From positions 4,960,001-5,024,000 of the forward strand of contig JAPYXD010000704.1 of assembly GCA_030998225.1 (NCBI GenBank): a stretch of DNA of 64,000 nt, given 5' to 3'. Shown piece by piece: positions 36,186-47,300 of the stretch (position 1 is its first letter; the number at the start of each line of letters is the position of its first letter). The DNA is from Diplolepis rosae (lineage: Eukaryota > Arthropoda > Insecta > Hymenoptera > Diplolepididae). Under the pieces are notes generated by a model. That model had not been told where the DNA came from. It saw nothing but the letters and a program-made list of their open reading frames with translations, and did not search any database. The translations under genes and the position numbers were made by a program.

Positions 36186-37004
36186 AATATATTCAGTCGA
36201 CATACAAACACCTGCCGTTTTTCCACTCAAATCGTTTTGAAGTGAACGGAATAAATAATAATCGGATTGTGCAAGATCAGGATTATACGGTGGATTGTGC
36301 TAGCTCATCTCGCTTGCTTCAAGATCTTTTTCGCACGACGTTATCGTAAACAACCCATTAAAAATCACCCATTATGAATCGCTTCAAAAATGGATTGATT
36401 CCGTTACATTTCAGCAGTGAACCGCAAATGGAAATTCGTTTGGTAAGTTGAATTTCGTTCAATTTGTGAGGAACCCAAATATCGATCTTACTAACGTAAC
36501 TAAGTTGTTTTAAATATCTTTCAACGCATGTATGTGATATGTTAAGCTTCTCTGCGATCTCTCGTGTCGTACTACGCCGGTTATTTTCTATAATTGCTTT
36601 TATTTTGTCGTTATCAATTTCAGTTGGGCGTCCAGAACGTGGTATATCTTTGAGGTCAAAATCTCCGGAGCGAAAACGAGCAAACCAATTCTGGTACTGG
36701 CGTTCTGTTAATGACTATTCACCATGAATACCATACTACTTTTTCCGAACTTGCACTGCGTTTTTACCTTTTCGGAAGTAATGAAGTATAATGTAACGGA
36801 AATGACCGTCTGGAATCTTCATTATAAATCAATACAAAACAATAATTAAACAACCAAACTTGAAACTTTTTTTTACTGAATAATCTATGAAATATCAGCT
36901 GTTAAATACCATATACGGTCTAAAGTTTGGAATGGAAAAGGACGACTTTGAACAACTAAAGTCATCTAGCGGAAAAAAGCGAAATGACTTTATTGTCTAC
37001 CCAA
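36186..37004 (-). mobile_element. internally deleted mariner
   Basis: On the minus strand the element begins near 37,004 with TTGGGTAGACAATAAAGTCA, next to a TA, and carries the transposase start at about 36,822: 'FARFRSGDFDLKDIPRSGRP' and a second helix-turn-helix ('TTREIAEKLNISHTCVERYL'). A 'YDNVVRKRS' block around the first Asp follows. The sequence then jumps to the end region ('PDLAQSDYYLFRSL'), so the second Asp region is deleted. Stops near 36,720 and elsewhere confirm inactivity. Confidence 0.85.
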
Positions 37005-37886
37005 TACTTTTAGACGCATGATCAAAATGTGTTTCTAAATTCTTTTATGTGCCTCCGGCAGGGAAACTCGTTTTTTCATTACAGCTGAGAGTAACGGAAT
37101 GTTGTGTATTCCGTTACAGAGGAATATAATGTAAAAATTGAACTGCGCATGCGCATATAGTCTTACAGCGGAGCAGAATCTTCTTTTTCTTCTTCATACA
37201 GCGTTAGCATCCTACTGACAAAGCCTTGTACATTTGAACTGCACATGCTCTATTACAACAAGCTACTACTACACAAGATCGATAAAATCAAAATGGCTGG
37301 GACTAGTCGCGAAATATCAAGTGTAATGACTAGCGGTGCAAAGAACTACAATACTAAATTAGATTCGAGTGTACGCATGAAATCTCGTATCCGCACCGAA
37401 GTCACATAAAATAGAATACTTGCCAATGCACACAATTCGGGAAATTACGAAAATCGCGACAATTCTCGCAGGACTGATCGCGCCTCAGCTTCGATCTCCT
37501 GCGAACATTTTCGCTCGTCACGCAATAACCCTCATTGTGCGCCTAGGCACGTAATATACTATTGCCTAGTTGTTTGCTTGAGAAATAAAACGGATAAGGT
37601 GGCATTTTAAAAAGCTTTCTTCTGTTTGGCAAAGCAGTCAAGTGTTATAAATCTTATCATTCTAGAAAGTTAAACACTTCTTTCGGTCACATGATTGAAA
37701 TTTATATTTTAGTGTTTTCTGCGCTTTATTACATAACGCATAGGATTCTGTAAATTTAAGCATACCTTGAAACATAAAAATGTAAATTCATATGAATTTT
37801 GAATACTAGATATTCTTGATATTAATATCTCTGTCTTTAACTAAAAATTTTGCACTTTAGATACAATATTTCACCCTTCTTCTGAG
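37005..37886. other. no recognisable gene
   Basis: Intermediate-composition sequence containing a short palindrome around 37,090-37,125 (AACGGAAT...ATTCCGTT). A candidate splice acceptor TTTGCACTTTAG at about 37,849-37,860 precedes the next ORF. Confidence 0.3.
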
Positions 37887-38717
37887 TTGGACAACGTTAA
37901 TGATCCTGTTGAAAGCAATCTTGATCGAACTGTTAAAAACAAAATTATGAATACTCCCTATACTGAAGAAAATGAGAATAATCTACCAGAATCATCCCAA
38001 AAAAATCAACTTGATTTCTCAAAAAGCATCTCAGATTCCTCACGCGCCAATTGGGTGGAAATATATCATTGTCCTATATATCACAACATAGAAACATCAC
38101 AAATAGCATCATTAAAGCATCTTCGTGACATTCATAAGATTCAAATACATGATGCGGACATTGCAATTCCTAAATTTCCTTCTCTAGAGGAGACGGATGA
38201 TCCTGGTCATTTAATTAGTTCTAATCCCGGTCCTTCTGATACCGGTACTCCTCTCTGCCATGCTGGATCCTTTAATGTAGTCTCCTCTAATGCTGGTCCT
38301 TATGAGATTCGTTCCTTTGATGCCAATGCCTCCAGTCCTGGAACTTCTGACGCTGATCTTCCACACGCTGATCCCTCAAACGCTGATGCCTCAAACTCAA
38401 ACGATGATGTTATTTCTGGTGTTACCTTCCCGGGACAAGCATTGTCTAATGAATCTATTATAGATCCGTCAAACGATAATTATAAGACTAAAACAAGCAA
38501 GAAAAGACGACATAGTATTCATTGCCATATTTGCGGACAACTCAAAACTTTCCAATTTGAATTGAGAAAGGACATTCGGCAGCACCACGAAGAACACAAA
38601 GTCATGGAAGAAACTCAACTTCCTGAAAATATAGTAAATTATCACAATGATAAATCTCCATTCTCTGTCATTCCTTATCTCATTACTTCTCCCACTTTAC
38701 TTTATTCTTCGTTTTAA
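37887..38717 (+). CDS. ORF with degenerate C2H2-like fingers
   Basis: 276-codon open frame without an ATG at its head. The frame is open upstream to a candidate acceptor at about 37,860, so it may be a 3' exon. Around residues 60-85 'YHCPIYHNIETSQ...HLRDIH' looks like a C2H2 finger whose second Cys is Tyr. Around residues 213-235 'CHICGQLKTFQFELRKDIRQ' leading to a HH..H end is a second finger-like unit. In between is a Ser/Asp/Ala/Pro-rich stretch with repeated 'DADPSNAD'-like units. It could be part of a non-LTR ORF1 or a cellular gene. Confidence 0.4.
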   Translation: MDNVNDPVESNLDRTVKNKIMNTPYTEENENNLPESSQKNQLDFSKSISDSSRANWVEIYHCPIYHNIETSQIASLKHLRDIHKIQIHDADIAIPKFPSLEETDDPGHLISSNPGPSDTGTPLCHAGSFNVVSSNAGPYEIRSFDANASSPGTSDADLPHADPSNADASNSNDDVISGVTFPGQALSNESIIDPSNDNYKTKTSKKRRHSIHCHICGQLKTFQFELRKDIRQHHEEHKVMEETQLPENIVNYHNDKSPFSVIPYLITSPTLLYSSF

Positions 38718-39669
38718 CGATTAACATTTCATAGCACGAAATCACATCTTCTTAATCTCTGCCTCTTTCCTCTTTCTTCCACTATTTCTCTTAGTCTGTC
38801 TTACACATTCTCATTCACACTTTCAGAACTACTTATTCCTTTAATTCCTTCTCTCTTTTTTTTTAGTTGCCAAGGTTTTTGTTTCCTCATAGTGGAAGCT
38901 TTGATTCCTTGATTTTGGAAAAATCAATTGATCTGTAATATTGATACATTTTATTGAATTTATGGTAAGTTATGGTAATTTATAATATTGAAATCCATTA
39001 ATGCTTCCTTCATGAGAAAGAAAATACGCATTTACATCATAATGAGGAACCAAGTGCTTATCAAGTGAGCACCACATGAATATAAACAAACGGAAAACAC
39101 AAAAGATTGGAATCAAAGCTAGTTTTAGCTTTTTTTATTTCGACTTTCAAAATGACCAAGAGAAAAGGTTATTTTTTTAAAATTTTACACCGAGAGATAT
39201 TCTGGTGTCACTAACACAAAATTCTTTCCTTCGTATTTGTTTTATTAGTTTGTGCTCGGGACGGACGACAACACAGGAGAATTATCTAAAAAAAAAGAAG
39301 GAAGAAAATAACAAGTAGTGGGAAGAAGAAAGCAAAGAAGAGTGAAAGCTTCAAAGTTATAGAGTTGGAGAGTGAGCACACAATTGCACTGGAGCAGGAT
39401 TCTGTCTTTAAGAAATAAATACAGTCAAACAACAATATTCTCTCTCTTCCTTCTTCCTGGTCTCATCATCTGCTGTTCTGTTCTTGCGATCCACTGATCC
39501 CTTCTTTTTCGAGGAACTCAACTTAAAAATGAAAAATTACAAAAAGATGATAAAAAAAATTAAAAATTATAATTCGGCTATCACAAATATCTTCGAAATT
39601 TAGTTCTCTTTAATTTAAAAACTATATCATTTTTTACCTAGGTCTATACGCATTCCAGAAAGAAAGTTC
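38718..39669. other. no recognisable gene
   Basis: Pyrimidine-rich stretches at 38,740-38,870 and a purine-rich tract at 39,290-39,350. AATAAA at about 39,415 could be a poly(A) signal, but no partner gene is clear. Confidence 0.3.
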
Positions 39670-39905
39670 ATAACATAACCTTAAAACACATTCTTAATAC
39701 ATTATGTGTAACGCTTGACCGTTTCTATCCATAAAAATATATTTCCGGATGAAATTGGAGAACATAACCTATAAATATATCTTTTGTGTATCTAGTGTCG
39801 CACTTGACCATTTAAATCAATAAGAACACGTTTTCGACGAACAATTAATAACATAACCTACAAGTATATCTTTTGTATATCTGGTGTAGCACTTGACCAG
39901 CCCTC
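39670..39905. repeat. three tandem repeats of about 90 bp
   Basis: Units start at about 39,670, 39,763 and 39,851 with CATAACCT. They share TATATCTTTTGTRTATCTRG and GCACTTGACC. The third is cut short. They lie just upstream of the THAP-like exon. Confidence 0.7.
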
Positions 39906-40133
39906 TGCAACTTAAAACTAAAAGTGGGCTGACTTTTGACTGGCGAGGGCATTAGTACTTAATGTGACCGAGCGCGGCGCTGATAAGCTTTAGGGCCGAG
40001 TAACTGTCAAATGCATGGCAAAACAGTAAAGATTCGAGGTTTTTTGATATTTAGTAGTGTTTTTATCGTGTTTTTTGTTGAAAAAGTAAAGTGAATAGTT
40101 TTCTTGGTGTAAGGATGTAAAAAACAATAAAAA

Positions 40134-40379
40134 ATGGTGAAGTGTATTGTCGTGAAGTGTGATTCTGGCTACAAAAATTAACGGAGTTCCGAGGAGCAAA
40201 CTCGTCGATTTTTTTATGTGCCAAAAGATAAAAATTTAATTAAAAAATGGCAACGCGCAAATTTAAGAGACGATATCGATGTCAAAGAAGGTCAAGCAGT
40301 TTGTGACAAACATTTTGCTGAAAGTGACATCATCCGCGAAAGAACAATTATTGGTCCTGACGGAATTGTTTTGGGAACG
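40134..40379 (+). pseudogene. THAP-domain first exon with two frameshifts
   Basis: The exon starts at ATG 40,134 with 'MVKCIVVKCDSGY', the C-x4-C that opens a THAP zinc finger. After indels near 40,178 and 40,210 it continues 'FYVPKDKNLIKKWQRANL' and 'AVCDKHFAESDI', which supply the conserved Pro, Trp and the final Cys and His. The exon ends at a good splice donor, ACG|GTATGT, at 40,380. THAP fingers bind DNA in transcription factors and in P-element-type transposases; which this belonged to is not visible. No downstream exon is seen, and a MITE and the large retroelement now occupy the 3' side. Confidence 0.65.
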
Positions 40380-40575
40380 GTATGTATTTTTCGCATTCAT
40401 TTTCTCTGTTGTATATTGTTTTGTTTATTGTGTACTTCTAATTCACAATCCCGCCGGATTCGCTAACAGAAATTAACGTGAAACTATATTTTTACAAATA
40501 TGATTCACATTTGGCTGAAATCATTTAATTTAAATTTAAATTTAAAATAAGAACAATCGAAATTTCCAAGTTTAA

Positions 40576-41090
40576 GGTAGTTATCAACCACGAAAATTAG
40601 ACCTCAGGCAAAAATAGATAATTTTTCTTTCTAGAATACCAATTTTATTATTGAAGGGCTATTTTGAAAGAGAAAAGATTTCCCACAACTTTACCGTTTC
40701 TGATTTTTAAATATAAATTCTTTAATGGCTGAAAACATTAAAAAAAAATTTCAAAATGAAATTTTTATAAAAAAAATGCAGAATTTGATAATAATTTATT
40801 CATTTTCGAAAATTGGAAATGGTTAAGTTGTAGGGAATCTTTTTCTCGAAAAAGTGATTTGTAATTTATTAAAATCGCATAATTTTTTAAAATTTGGTGA
40901 AAAGCGATAAGAAAAAAACTTGGGTAAGAAATAAAATTGATTAATAAAATTATTTTTCTGTGTTTCAAATTTTTTTCATGTAAAATAATCTTTTCTCTTT
41001 CAAAATAGCCCTTCAATAATATCATTGCTATTCTAGAAAGCAAAATTATCTATTTTTGCCTGGGGTCTAATTTTCGTGGGTGATAACTAC
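40576..41090. mobile_element. foldback MITE, copy A
   Basis: It starts GGTAGTTATCAACCACG after TTAA (40,572-40,575) and folds back on itself: TTAGACCTCAGGCAAAAATA at the left reappears inverted near 41,045-41,075. The right end is interrupted in its last bases by the LTR at 41,091. A second copy lies at 50,016-50,690. The TTAA target is piggyBac-like, but no transposase is encoded. Confidence 0.8.
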
Positions 41091-41893
41091 TGTCACGTCC
41101 CGCGACTCTACCGCCACAGGTAATAAGCAGATTAAGAAACCAATAAAGGGATCAAGACAGCATTACAGCGAGTGTGATTTTATCGACGCAAGTTATAGAC
41201 AAATCTACAGATCAATAGGATGATCAATACGAAATTACCATGTGTCGTTCTAATACCTACACATGATAACAAATCGACTAACCCAGAGAGAAAGTAAATG
41301 AAGCCCTACAATACCAACACACTACCGTCATAACATGCGACTTGTAAAAGCATGTGACTGGTAATAACATGCGACTCGTCATAGCATGTTACTCGTCATA
41401 CTTCACCTTTCAAAGTTCTATAAAAAGCGAAAGTTCCAAGAGAAGTCAGTCCAGTGCCATCGAATCTATACCGCGAGTGCAATCCAGTCAGTCCAGCTTC
41501 TCCAGATTTCTACCGCTACTCAACCCGAATTCTAACTCGGCGCTGAGTTCAACGACATTAGAAAGTGAAGGGGAATCGCCTTCCAAATTCTCTCGAAACT
41601 GGGACCTGAAGATTACAAGTTACACTCAACTGACCACATTCGCTTACTGGACTCAATTGATCATCAATCAATTCAAACTCAGGATAACTAAAAGGGTATT
41701 TTTAATTACGATTCTATATTTACATTTCCATGGTGCTTACCTGATAACATTTCAATTGGCAATAAATATATTTTATATACCTAACCCTTCTCAATCACTG
41801 ACTAATCCTCATCCCTTAGAGAGGATCCTTCTGATCCTGACATAAAACGAGGAGATCCATTAAAAGGAGAAATGTTACGTTTCTGACGTAACA
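41091..41893 (+). repeat. 5' LTR of the giant element
   Basis: It begins TGTCACGTCCCGCG and ends CTGACGTAACA, a TG...CA pair with inverted termini, and lies just upstream of a tRNA-Gly primer site. It contains a TATA box, a TCAGT initiator and an AATAAA at 41,761-41,766, giving U3, R and U5 in the right order. Its 3' edge is uncertain: 18 bases separate it from the primer site, so the LTR may extend to 41,911. The bases ACTAC occur on both sides (41,086-41,090 and 41,894-41,898), which on its own would suggest a solo LTR. The primer site argues against that. Confidence 0.65.
41419..41450 (+). promoter_or_regulatory. LTR core promoter: TATA box and TCAGT initiator
   Basis: TATAAAAAG at 41,419-41,427 is followed by the arthropod initiator TCAGT at 41,446-41,450, with about 29 bases from the TATA to the initiator A. 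This sets the likely start of R. Confidence 0.7.
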
Positions 41894-41911
41894 ACTACCC
41901 AATCTCCTTTT

Positions 41912-41929
41912 TGGTGCATCGGCCGGGAA
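41912..41929 (+). promoter_or_regulatory. primer-binding site for tRNA-Gly
   Basis: TGGTGCATCGGCCGGGAA is complementary over all 18 bases to the 3' end, with CCA, of insect tRNA-Gly(GCC) as I know it. It marks the start of the internal region of the giant element. Confidence 0.85.
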
Positions 41930-42029
41930 ACACTTAGTCAATGAATGGGATATCGAAATTTCATGATTAATAGGAATTAAACATTAATAAATTGCAATTA
42001 CAATTTATATGATTTTACACACATATTGG

Positions 42030-42370
42030 TTAAAATAAAATAAATTTGATAAAATCACGAAAGGACTTGACCTTGAGGCTAACTTGAGTGATTAAATAAT
42101 CATTTTATTTTATTTGAAATTTTATACACATATCTTGTTAAAATAAAATAATTTTATCAAATCACAAAGGGATCTGACCTTGAGGCTAACCTAAGTGATT
42201 AAATAATTATTTTATTTGCAAAACTGTTTTATTTCCTGATTTCTTGTTATTTTGTACAAACTGTGTTAAAATAAAATAAATTCTGTTGATTCACGCAGGG
42301 ATTTGACCTTGAGGCTAACCTAAGTGATCAAAAGACTTATTTTATTTGAAATTTTATTATCGGAATTTTT
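42030..42370 (+). repeat. three leader repeats of about 120 bp
   Basis: CTTGACCTTGAGGCTAAC or a close variant occurs at about 42,066, 42,175 and 42,303. Each is followed by TGATTAAATAAT-like sequence and ATTTTATTT, and preceded by TTAAAATAAAAT. Two 'TTGTGCTTGAGTCA' boxes (42,398 and 42,650) and one 'GAACGGTCACCAT' block lie further on and match the leader of relic 1. Confidence 0.8.
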
Positions 42371-42840
42371 GAAAGTGCAGAGATTACATAAGATTTTGTG
42401 CTTGAGTCATGCCTGTCTAATCTCGTACTTCTTTAATTCTAAATTGTTGACTATGTTTTAATTTGAGTTAAAACGAGAAAAAGCAGAACAAGAGACTATA
42501 AGTCCTTTTTAGATTCGTTGAACGGTCACCATTTGATGACGATCAATTGGGTAAGGCAAAATTCAAGTGCTCATACAGTATCGTTTGAAACTTTTATTTT
42601 AACTCTGTTAACTAACAGAATATTTTTAATTGCAAAAGATTGACCAAGATGTTGTGCTTGAGTCAGGCTTGTCCAATCTTGCATTAATTAAATTCTGTAT
42701 AATTTATAATTTTGTTTATGTCTGTGTAATAAAAAAAATATAACAAAAAATTTTTTTTTGTGAGTGTAACAATTATTTAAAACCCATTTATGACCTATAC
42801 CATCCGACGATTATATAAAAAAAAAAACATATCAAGTATC

Positions 42841-42850
42841 CCAGGTAAGA
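42841..42850 (+). promoter_or_regulatory. candidate major splice donor in the leader
   Basis: CAG|GTAAGA, intron start 42,845, is a near-perfect donor in the untranslated leader, 335 bases upstream of gag. It could supply the shared 5' exon for the spliced messages that the acceptors at 58,067, 62,403 and 63,081 imply. Use is inferred from sequence only. Confidence 0.5.
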
Positions 42851-43178
42851 CAAGGAACAAAATTATTTTCTATAAGAATAAATTTGAAACAAAAAATTCT
42901 AAATAAATATTTTTTCTGTAAGCACATGGAAATTGGTAGAATTAAGGCATATTATTTTTAAGAATTTTGATTGATGATTATAAATTTACCTGACTCGGAA
43001 CATTGAGACAATTCATATTTTCTAATAACAAATTATTAATCACATTTATTGATTACAAAAAAATTTTAAACAAAAGATATTTGAAAAAATTTTCTGTTGA
43101 TCCAAATTAATATTTATGTATTGCAATTTTAAAAGTGTCTCCATGTACGTATCAGTAAATTTTATTTTATAATAACCT

Positions 43179-45071
43179 ATGTCGGGACCCAACCCCAGTG
43201 AATTAGGGAAATCACAAATTCAAGAAAATCCTATTACGCGCAGTCAAGTTAAGAAAAATACTGAACTTGCAAAAATTGTGGCACAAAATCAAACTGGTCC
43301 CCTTAAACCAAAAAGAACAGTTACTGTAAAGGAAAAGGTAACTAAAGATAATTTTGAAAATATTTATAACAAGGACAAAACAAATATCAGTTTGCAATTA
43401 GATAATATTTCTTTAGAGAAAACCTTAACGTTTGAACAATTCGAAACTGCTGGAACAAGCAATTCATCTGACTCGAATAATTGGCGTAATTCAAATTCAA
43501 AAACTAATTCGAGTATTATTTGTGGATCAATTGATCAGGACGAAACATTAAAAAACGAAACTACTTATATTGACAACGAAGATATAAGTTTACTTAGTTC
43601 AACGATAATTCCAAAAAACACAGTCGAAGAAAGAACTAAAATAAATTTATCAGAAAACTCTCTTAAACGCCAAACAGTTTTAAGTAATAACGATAGCGAC
43701 GATAATAGTACCGACAACGAACAAATGGAACCAATTGTTCACAAAAATCCTGCAGAAAACGTTAATCCAATTAGAAACAACGAAATGGTCCTACCTAATA
43801 ATCAACAAGTATCCTTACGCGACGCGTTAGAAGTAGTACCCTTATTTGATGGAAGTAATATTCCATTATCACATTTCATTGAAGGATGTTATGAGACAAA
43901 GGCAATGCTGCCAACATCCGCAGCTCAAGAAAATCTAGGACGATTATTAAGAAGTAAATTATCAGGAGAAGCGAGAAAATGTATCTTTGGATCGACTTAT
44001 AATAATATGGAGGAACTAATTGAGAAACTTAAAAGAGTATACGCCCCAGCAAAAAGTGTGTATCAGTTACAAGGAGAATTAGGGAATACCTATATGTGGG
44101 AAAAAGAGAACGTACTTTCCTATGCAGCCAGAATTAAGGAGATTGCTGACAGAATCGAAGACGCTCATAGACTCAACAACAATGGACAAGTAGATAATAC
44201 CTTCAAACAGAACCTTCAAAAAGACGTTATTCAATGCTTTATTCGTGGTCTTCGTCCCGAATTAGAAATTCGAGTGAAAACAAAGGAAACATTTAAAGAA
44301 GTTTTCAATGACACAATCAACGTAGAAAGAGACTTGGCAGCATCATCCGCACTACGGAGAAATAAAAATTCAGATTATTTAAAAATGGATGATTCTATAA
44401 ATAATAGAAATAATAAAACAACTCGGTTCAATGTTGCCCGAGGTAACAACATAAATTGTATAATATGTAAAAAACCAGGTCATGTTGCTGAAAATTTTTA
44501 TATTTTAACCAAAGAACAATAATTAGTATCTATAAAACAAATTACTAATTTTTTTATGCAAAATCAACAGCCTATTAATAATCACCAACGACGAGAAAAT
44601 ATTTACAATAATTCTGCAAGAAATAATTACAGGAATAACCACTTTTTAGGAAAAAGAAATAAAAATTATGACAATAATAAATATAAGAATAACAATTTTT
44701 CAAGGAACAGGAACAACAATTACAATAACTTTTCAGGTAACAGAAATAATTATCCTAACAACAATAGATTCCATAATTACAATAATTTCTCTAGAAACAG
44801 AAATAATGATAATAGACAAGAAAATCTAGATCACAACACGTATGCAAATCACAGACAATTTTTTAATCAAAATAGACAACGTGAGATGCAAAATCAGCAA
44901 TTAAGTAGACCAAATCAAAACTATCCACAAAAATCAGAAGTTATATGCAACTATTGTAAAAAACCAGGACATATTATAACAAATTGTAATGTTAAATTAA
45001 ATAAACAACAATCGCAAAATTCGGAAAACTCAAATGCTCTCCCCAGCACGGATGCACTGAGGAAAGCGTAA
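43179..45071 (+). pseudogene. gag: gag of the giant element, one nonsense codon
   Basis: Capsid and nucleocapsid protein, about 630 codons from ATG 43,179. A single in-frame TAA at 44,520-44,522 splits an otherwise open frame. The capsid core at about residues 205-400 has 'QQVSLRDALEVVPLFDGS' and 'VYQLQGELGNTYMW', shared with relic 1. The first zinc knuckle (about 44,457-44,498) has lost its last Cys to Phe; the second (about 44,947-44,990, 'CNYCKKPGHIITNC') is intact. Between them is an Asn/Arg-rich stretch. Both gag copies end with an 'SNALP.TDA' motif. The pol frame is -1 relative to gag and is already open before the gag stop, suggesting a programmed shift. Confidence 0.9.
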
Positions 45072-45643
45072 GGCAAGAACCAGAAGCATCCACTTCTAAC
45101 GATCAACCGGCTATAAAGATAAGCGTTTCCAAACCAAGTATAATTCCATCGATAATGATATGCGCAGAAGGCCTTCAAAGCCCTGCTCGCATGATGATAG
45201 ATACCGGTGCTGGTCGAAATTTGATTAAACAAAATTCCGTAAATCCTAATTTGCCAATAGATGGAAAAAGAGTGTTAAAACTTACAGGAATAAATAATTT
45301 ACCACTTTTTACAATGGGAAAAGTACAAATAAACATTCTGGGATATCCAACAATATTGAATATGATTCCAAATGAAGTTCCAATCGATGAAGACGGAATT
45401 CTAGGTTCAGAATTTTCTCGAGAAAATAAAGTCAATATAAATGATGTATCAAAATGTCCAGAAATACAAAATAAACTGTATCCATTTGAATCGACACAGA
45501 TATTAACAATTCCAGCTAGAACAGTAACAACATTTTATGTTCCAATTGAAAATACTGAAAAAATCGAAGGGTTACGTACCTCGGCTAAATTTTGGCGAAG
45601 GAATTTATGCAGGAGACGCAATTGTAAAAAATTGCAATGGTAA
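45072..45643 (+). pseudogene. pro: protease region of pol
   Basis: Retropepsin part of Pol, with the catalytic 'MIDTGAGRNLI' at about 45,193-45,225 and a downstream 'DGILGSEF' box of the flap/C-terminal strand. It is open in the -1 frame from before the gag stop. A one-base indel near 45,570 throws the end of this frame out of register with the RT frame, which starts in sequence at about 45,537, so the natural Pro-RT fusion is broken in this copy. Confidence 0.85.
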
Positions 45644-47300
45644 AGCTTATATCAAATTTGCAAATACAAACGAAATTTCAGTAACGATATCAATACCGGT
45701 TATTACTTTGAAAGACTTTGAAGAAAGAGATTTTCAAAATGTAACAAGTCAATCAAGCAATTTAAAAAGCTTATGTGATGACGATTTATCTAATCAAATT
45801 CTGAATATCTTCTTAAAAACCGACAATTTTTTCAACAATCCATGCAGATTTTTTAACATAACAGCTGAAGAAAGAATAGAATGCATCAAAAAACTTCTTC
45901 GTTTGGATCATTTCAATCAAGACGAATACGAACATGTAGAAAGACTAATTATTAACAGTACAGACAGATTTCAAATCCCAGGAGAACCACTTGAAGCTAC
46001 TAACGTTTTGCAACATTCGATTCCAACTACAGATGATTCTCCAATTTTTTCAAGACAATATAGATTTCCCCCTGTTTATAAAGAAGAAATTACAAAACAA
46101 GTTGACGAATTATTAAAATATAAAGTAATAAAACCTTCACAATCACCGTATAACACTCCAGTTTGGATTGTTCCTAAAAAACCAGACTCTAAAGGGAAAA
46201 TAAAATGTCGAATAGTTCTAGACTTCAGAAAATTTAATGAAAAAACAATCGGAGATTCTTACCCACTACCTAACATAAATGATATACTCGATTCACTCGG
46301 ATCTGCCAGATATTTTTCAGTATTCGATTTAGCTACTGGTTTTCACCATATAAAAATGGACCCTAAAGACTCTCATAAAACTGCATTTTCTACACCTCAT
46401 GGCCATTATGAATTTGATAGAATGCCCTTTGGTTTAAAAACCGCCCCTGCAACATTTCAAAGGTTAATGGATATTACTTTAACTGGATTAATAGGGACAG
46501 AACTCTTTGTATATCTTGACGACATAGTCATATTTGCTGATACACTAGAAGAACATGAGAAAAAATTTAATAATTTAATACAACGTCTTCGAAAAGCAAA
46601 CCTTCATTTACAACCAGACAAATGTGAATTTCTACGACCTGAGATAGGATATTTAGGTCATATAATTGATAAAAATGGAGTTCGACCGGACCCCAAAAAA
46701 ATAATAGCCGTAAAAGAATTTCCAGTTCCAAAAACACAAAAGAATGTTAAACAATTTTTAGGATTAGCAGGATATTATCGTAGATTTATCGAAGGATTTT
46801 CAAAAATTGCCAATCCTCTTAATCAACTTCTCAAAAAGGATACGCCTTTTATATGGACCGATAAACAGCAAACATTTTTTGACATTTTAAAATCAAGATT
46901 ATGTGAAGAACCACTTTTACAATGACCCGATTTTTCGCAACCCTTTGTTCTCACAACAGATGCCTCAGGATACGCAATAGGAGGTATATTATCACAAGGC
47001 AAAATAGGCAAAGATAAGCCAATAGCATATGCTTCACGTAGTTTAAGTGACACTGAGAAAAAATATGAACATATGAAAAAGAAGCACTTGCAATAATATT
47101 TTGTGTCACTCATTTCCGTCCTTATTTATATGAAAGAAAATTTACCCTAGTAACTGATCATAAACCACTAGTTTGGTTTCAAAATTCTAAGGACCCTTGC
47201 TCACGAGTTTCGCGCTGGAGGTTAACACTCGCTGAATATGATTTTGATATAGTATACAAGGCAGGAAAAATGAATGTCAATGCAGACGCTCTCTCAAGAA
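45537..47300 (+). pseudogene. pol: reverse transcriptase and RNase H of pol
   Basis: The RT domain runs from about 46,080: 'KCRIVLDFRKFNE', 'SVFDLATGFHHIKMDP', 'MPFGLKTAPATFQRLM', the catalytic 'YLDDIVIFAD' at about 46,510-46,540, then 'GYLGHIID' and 'VKQFLGLAGYYRRFI'. A TGA at 46,923-46,925 interrupts the frame just before RNase H ('LTTDASGYAIGGILS'). A frameshift near 47,080 moves the RNase H tail ('VTDHKPLVWF', 'NADALSR' at 47,280-47,300) into the frame of the following insert. The catalytic residues are present, so the decay is fairly recent. Confidence 0.9.

Noticed and set aside
41354..41845. 163-codon frame in the LTR
   Set aside because: It spans the promoter, initiator and poly(A) signal of the LTR and has no coding features.
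41091..41893. Solo LTR with ACTAC duplication
   Set aside because: An 18-base exact primer site and a full gag-pol follow immediately, so it is a 5' LTR; the ACTAC match is probably chance.
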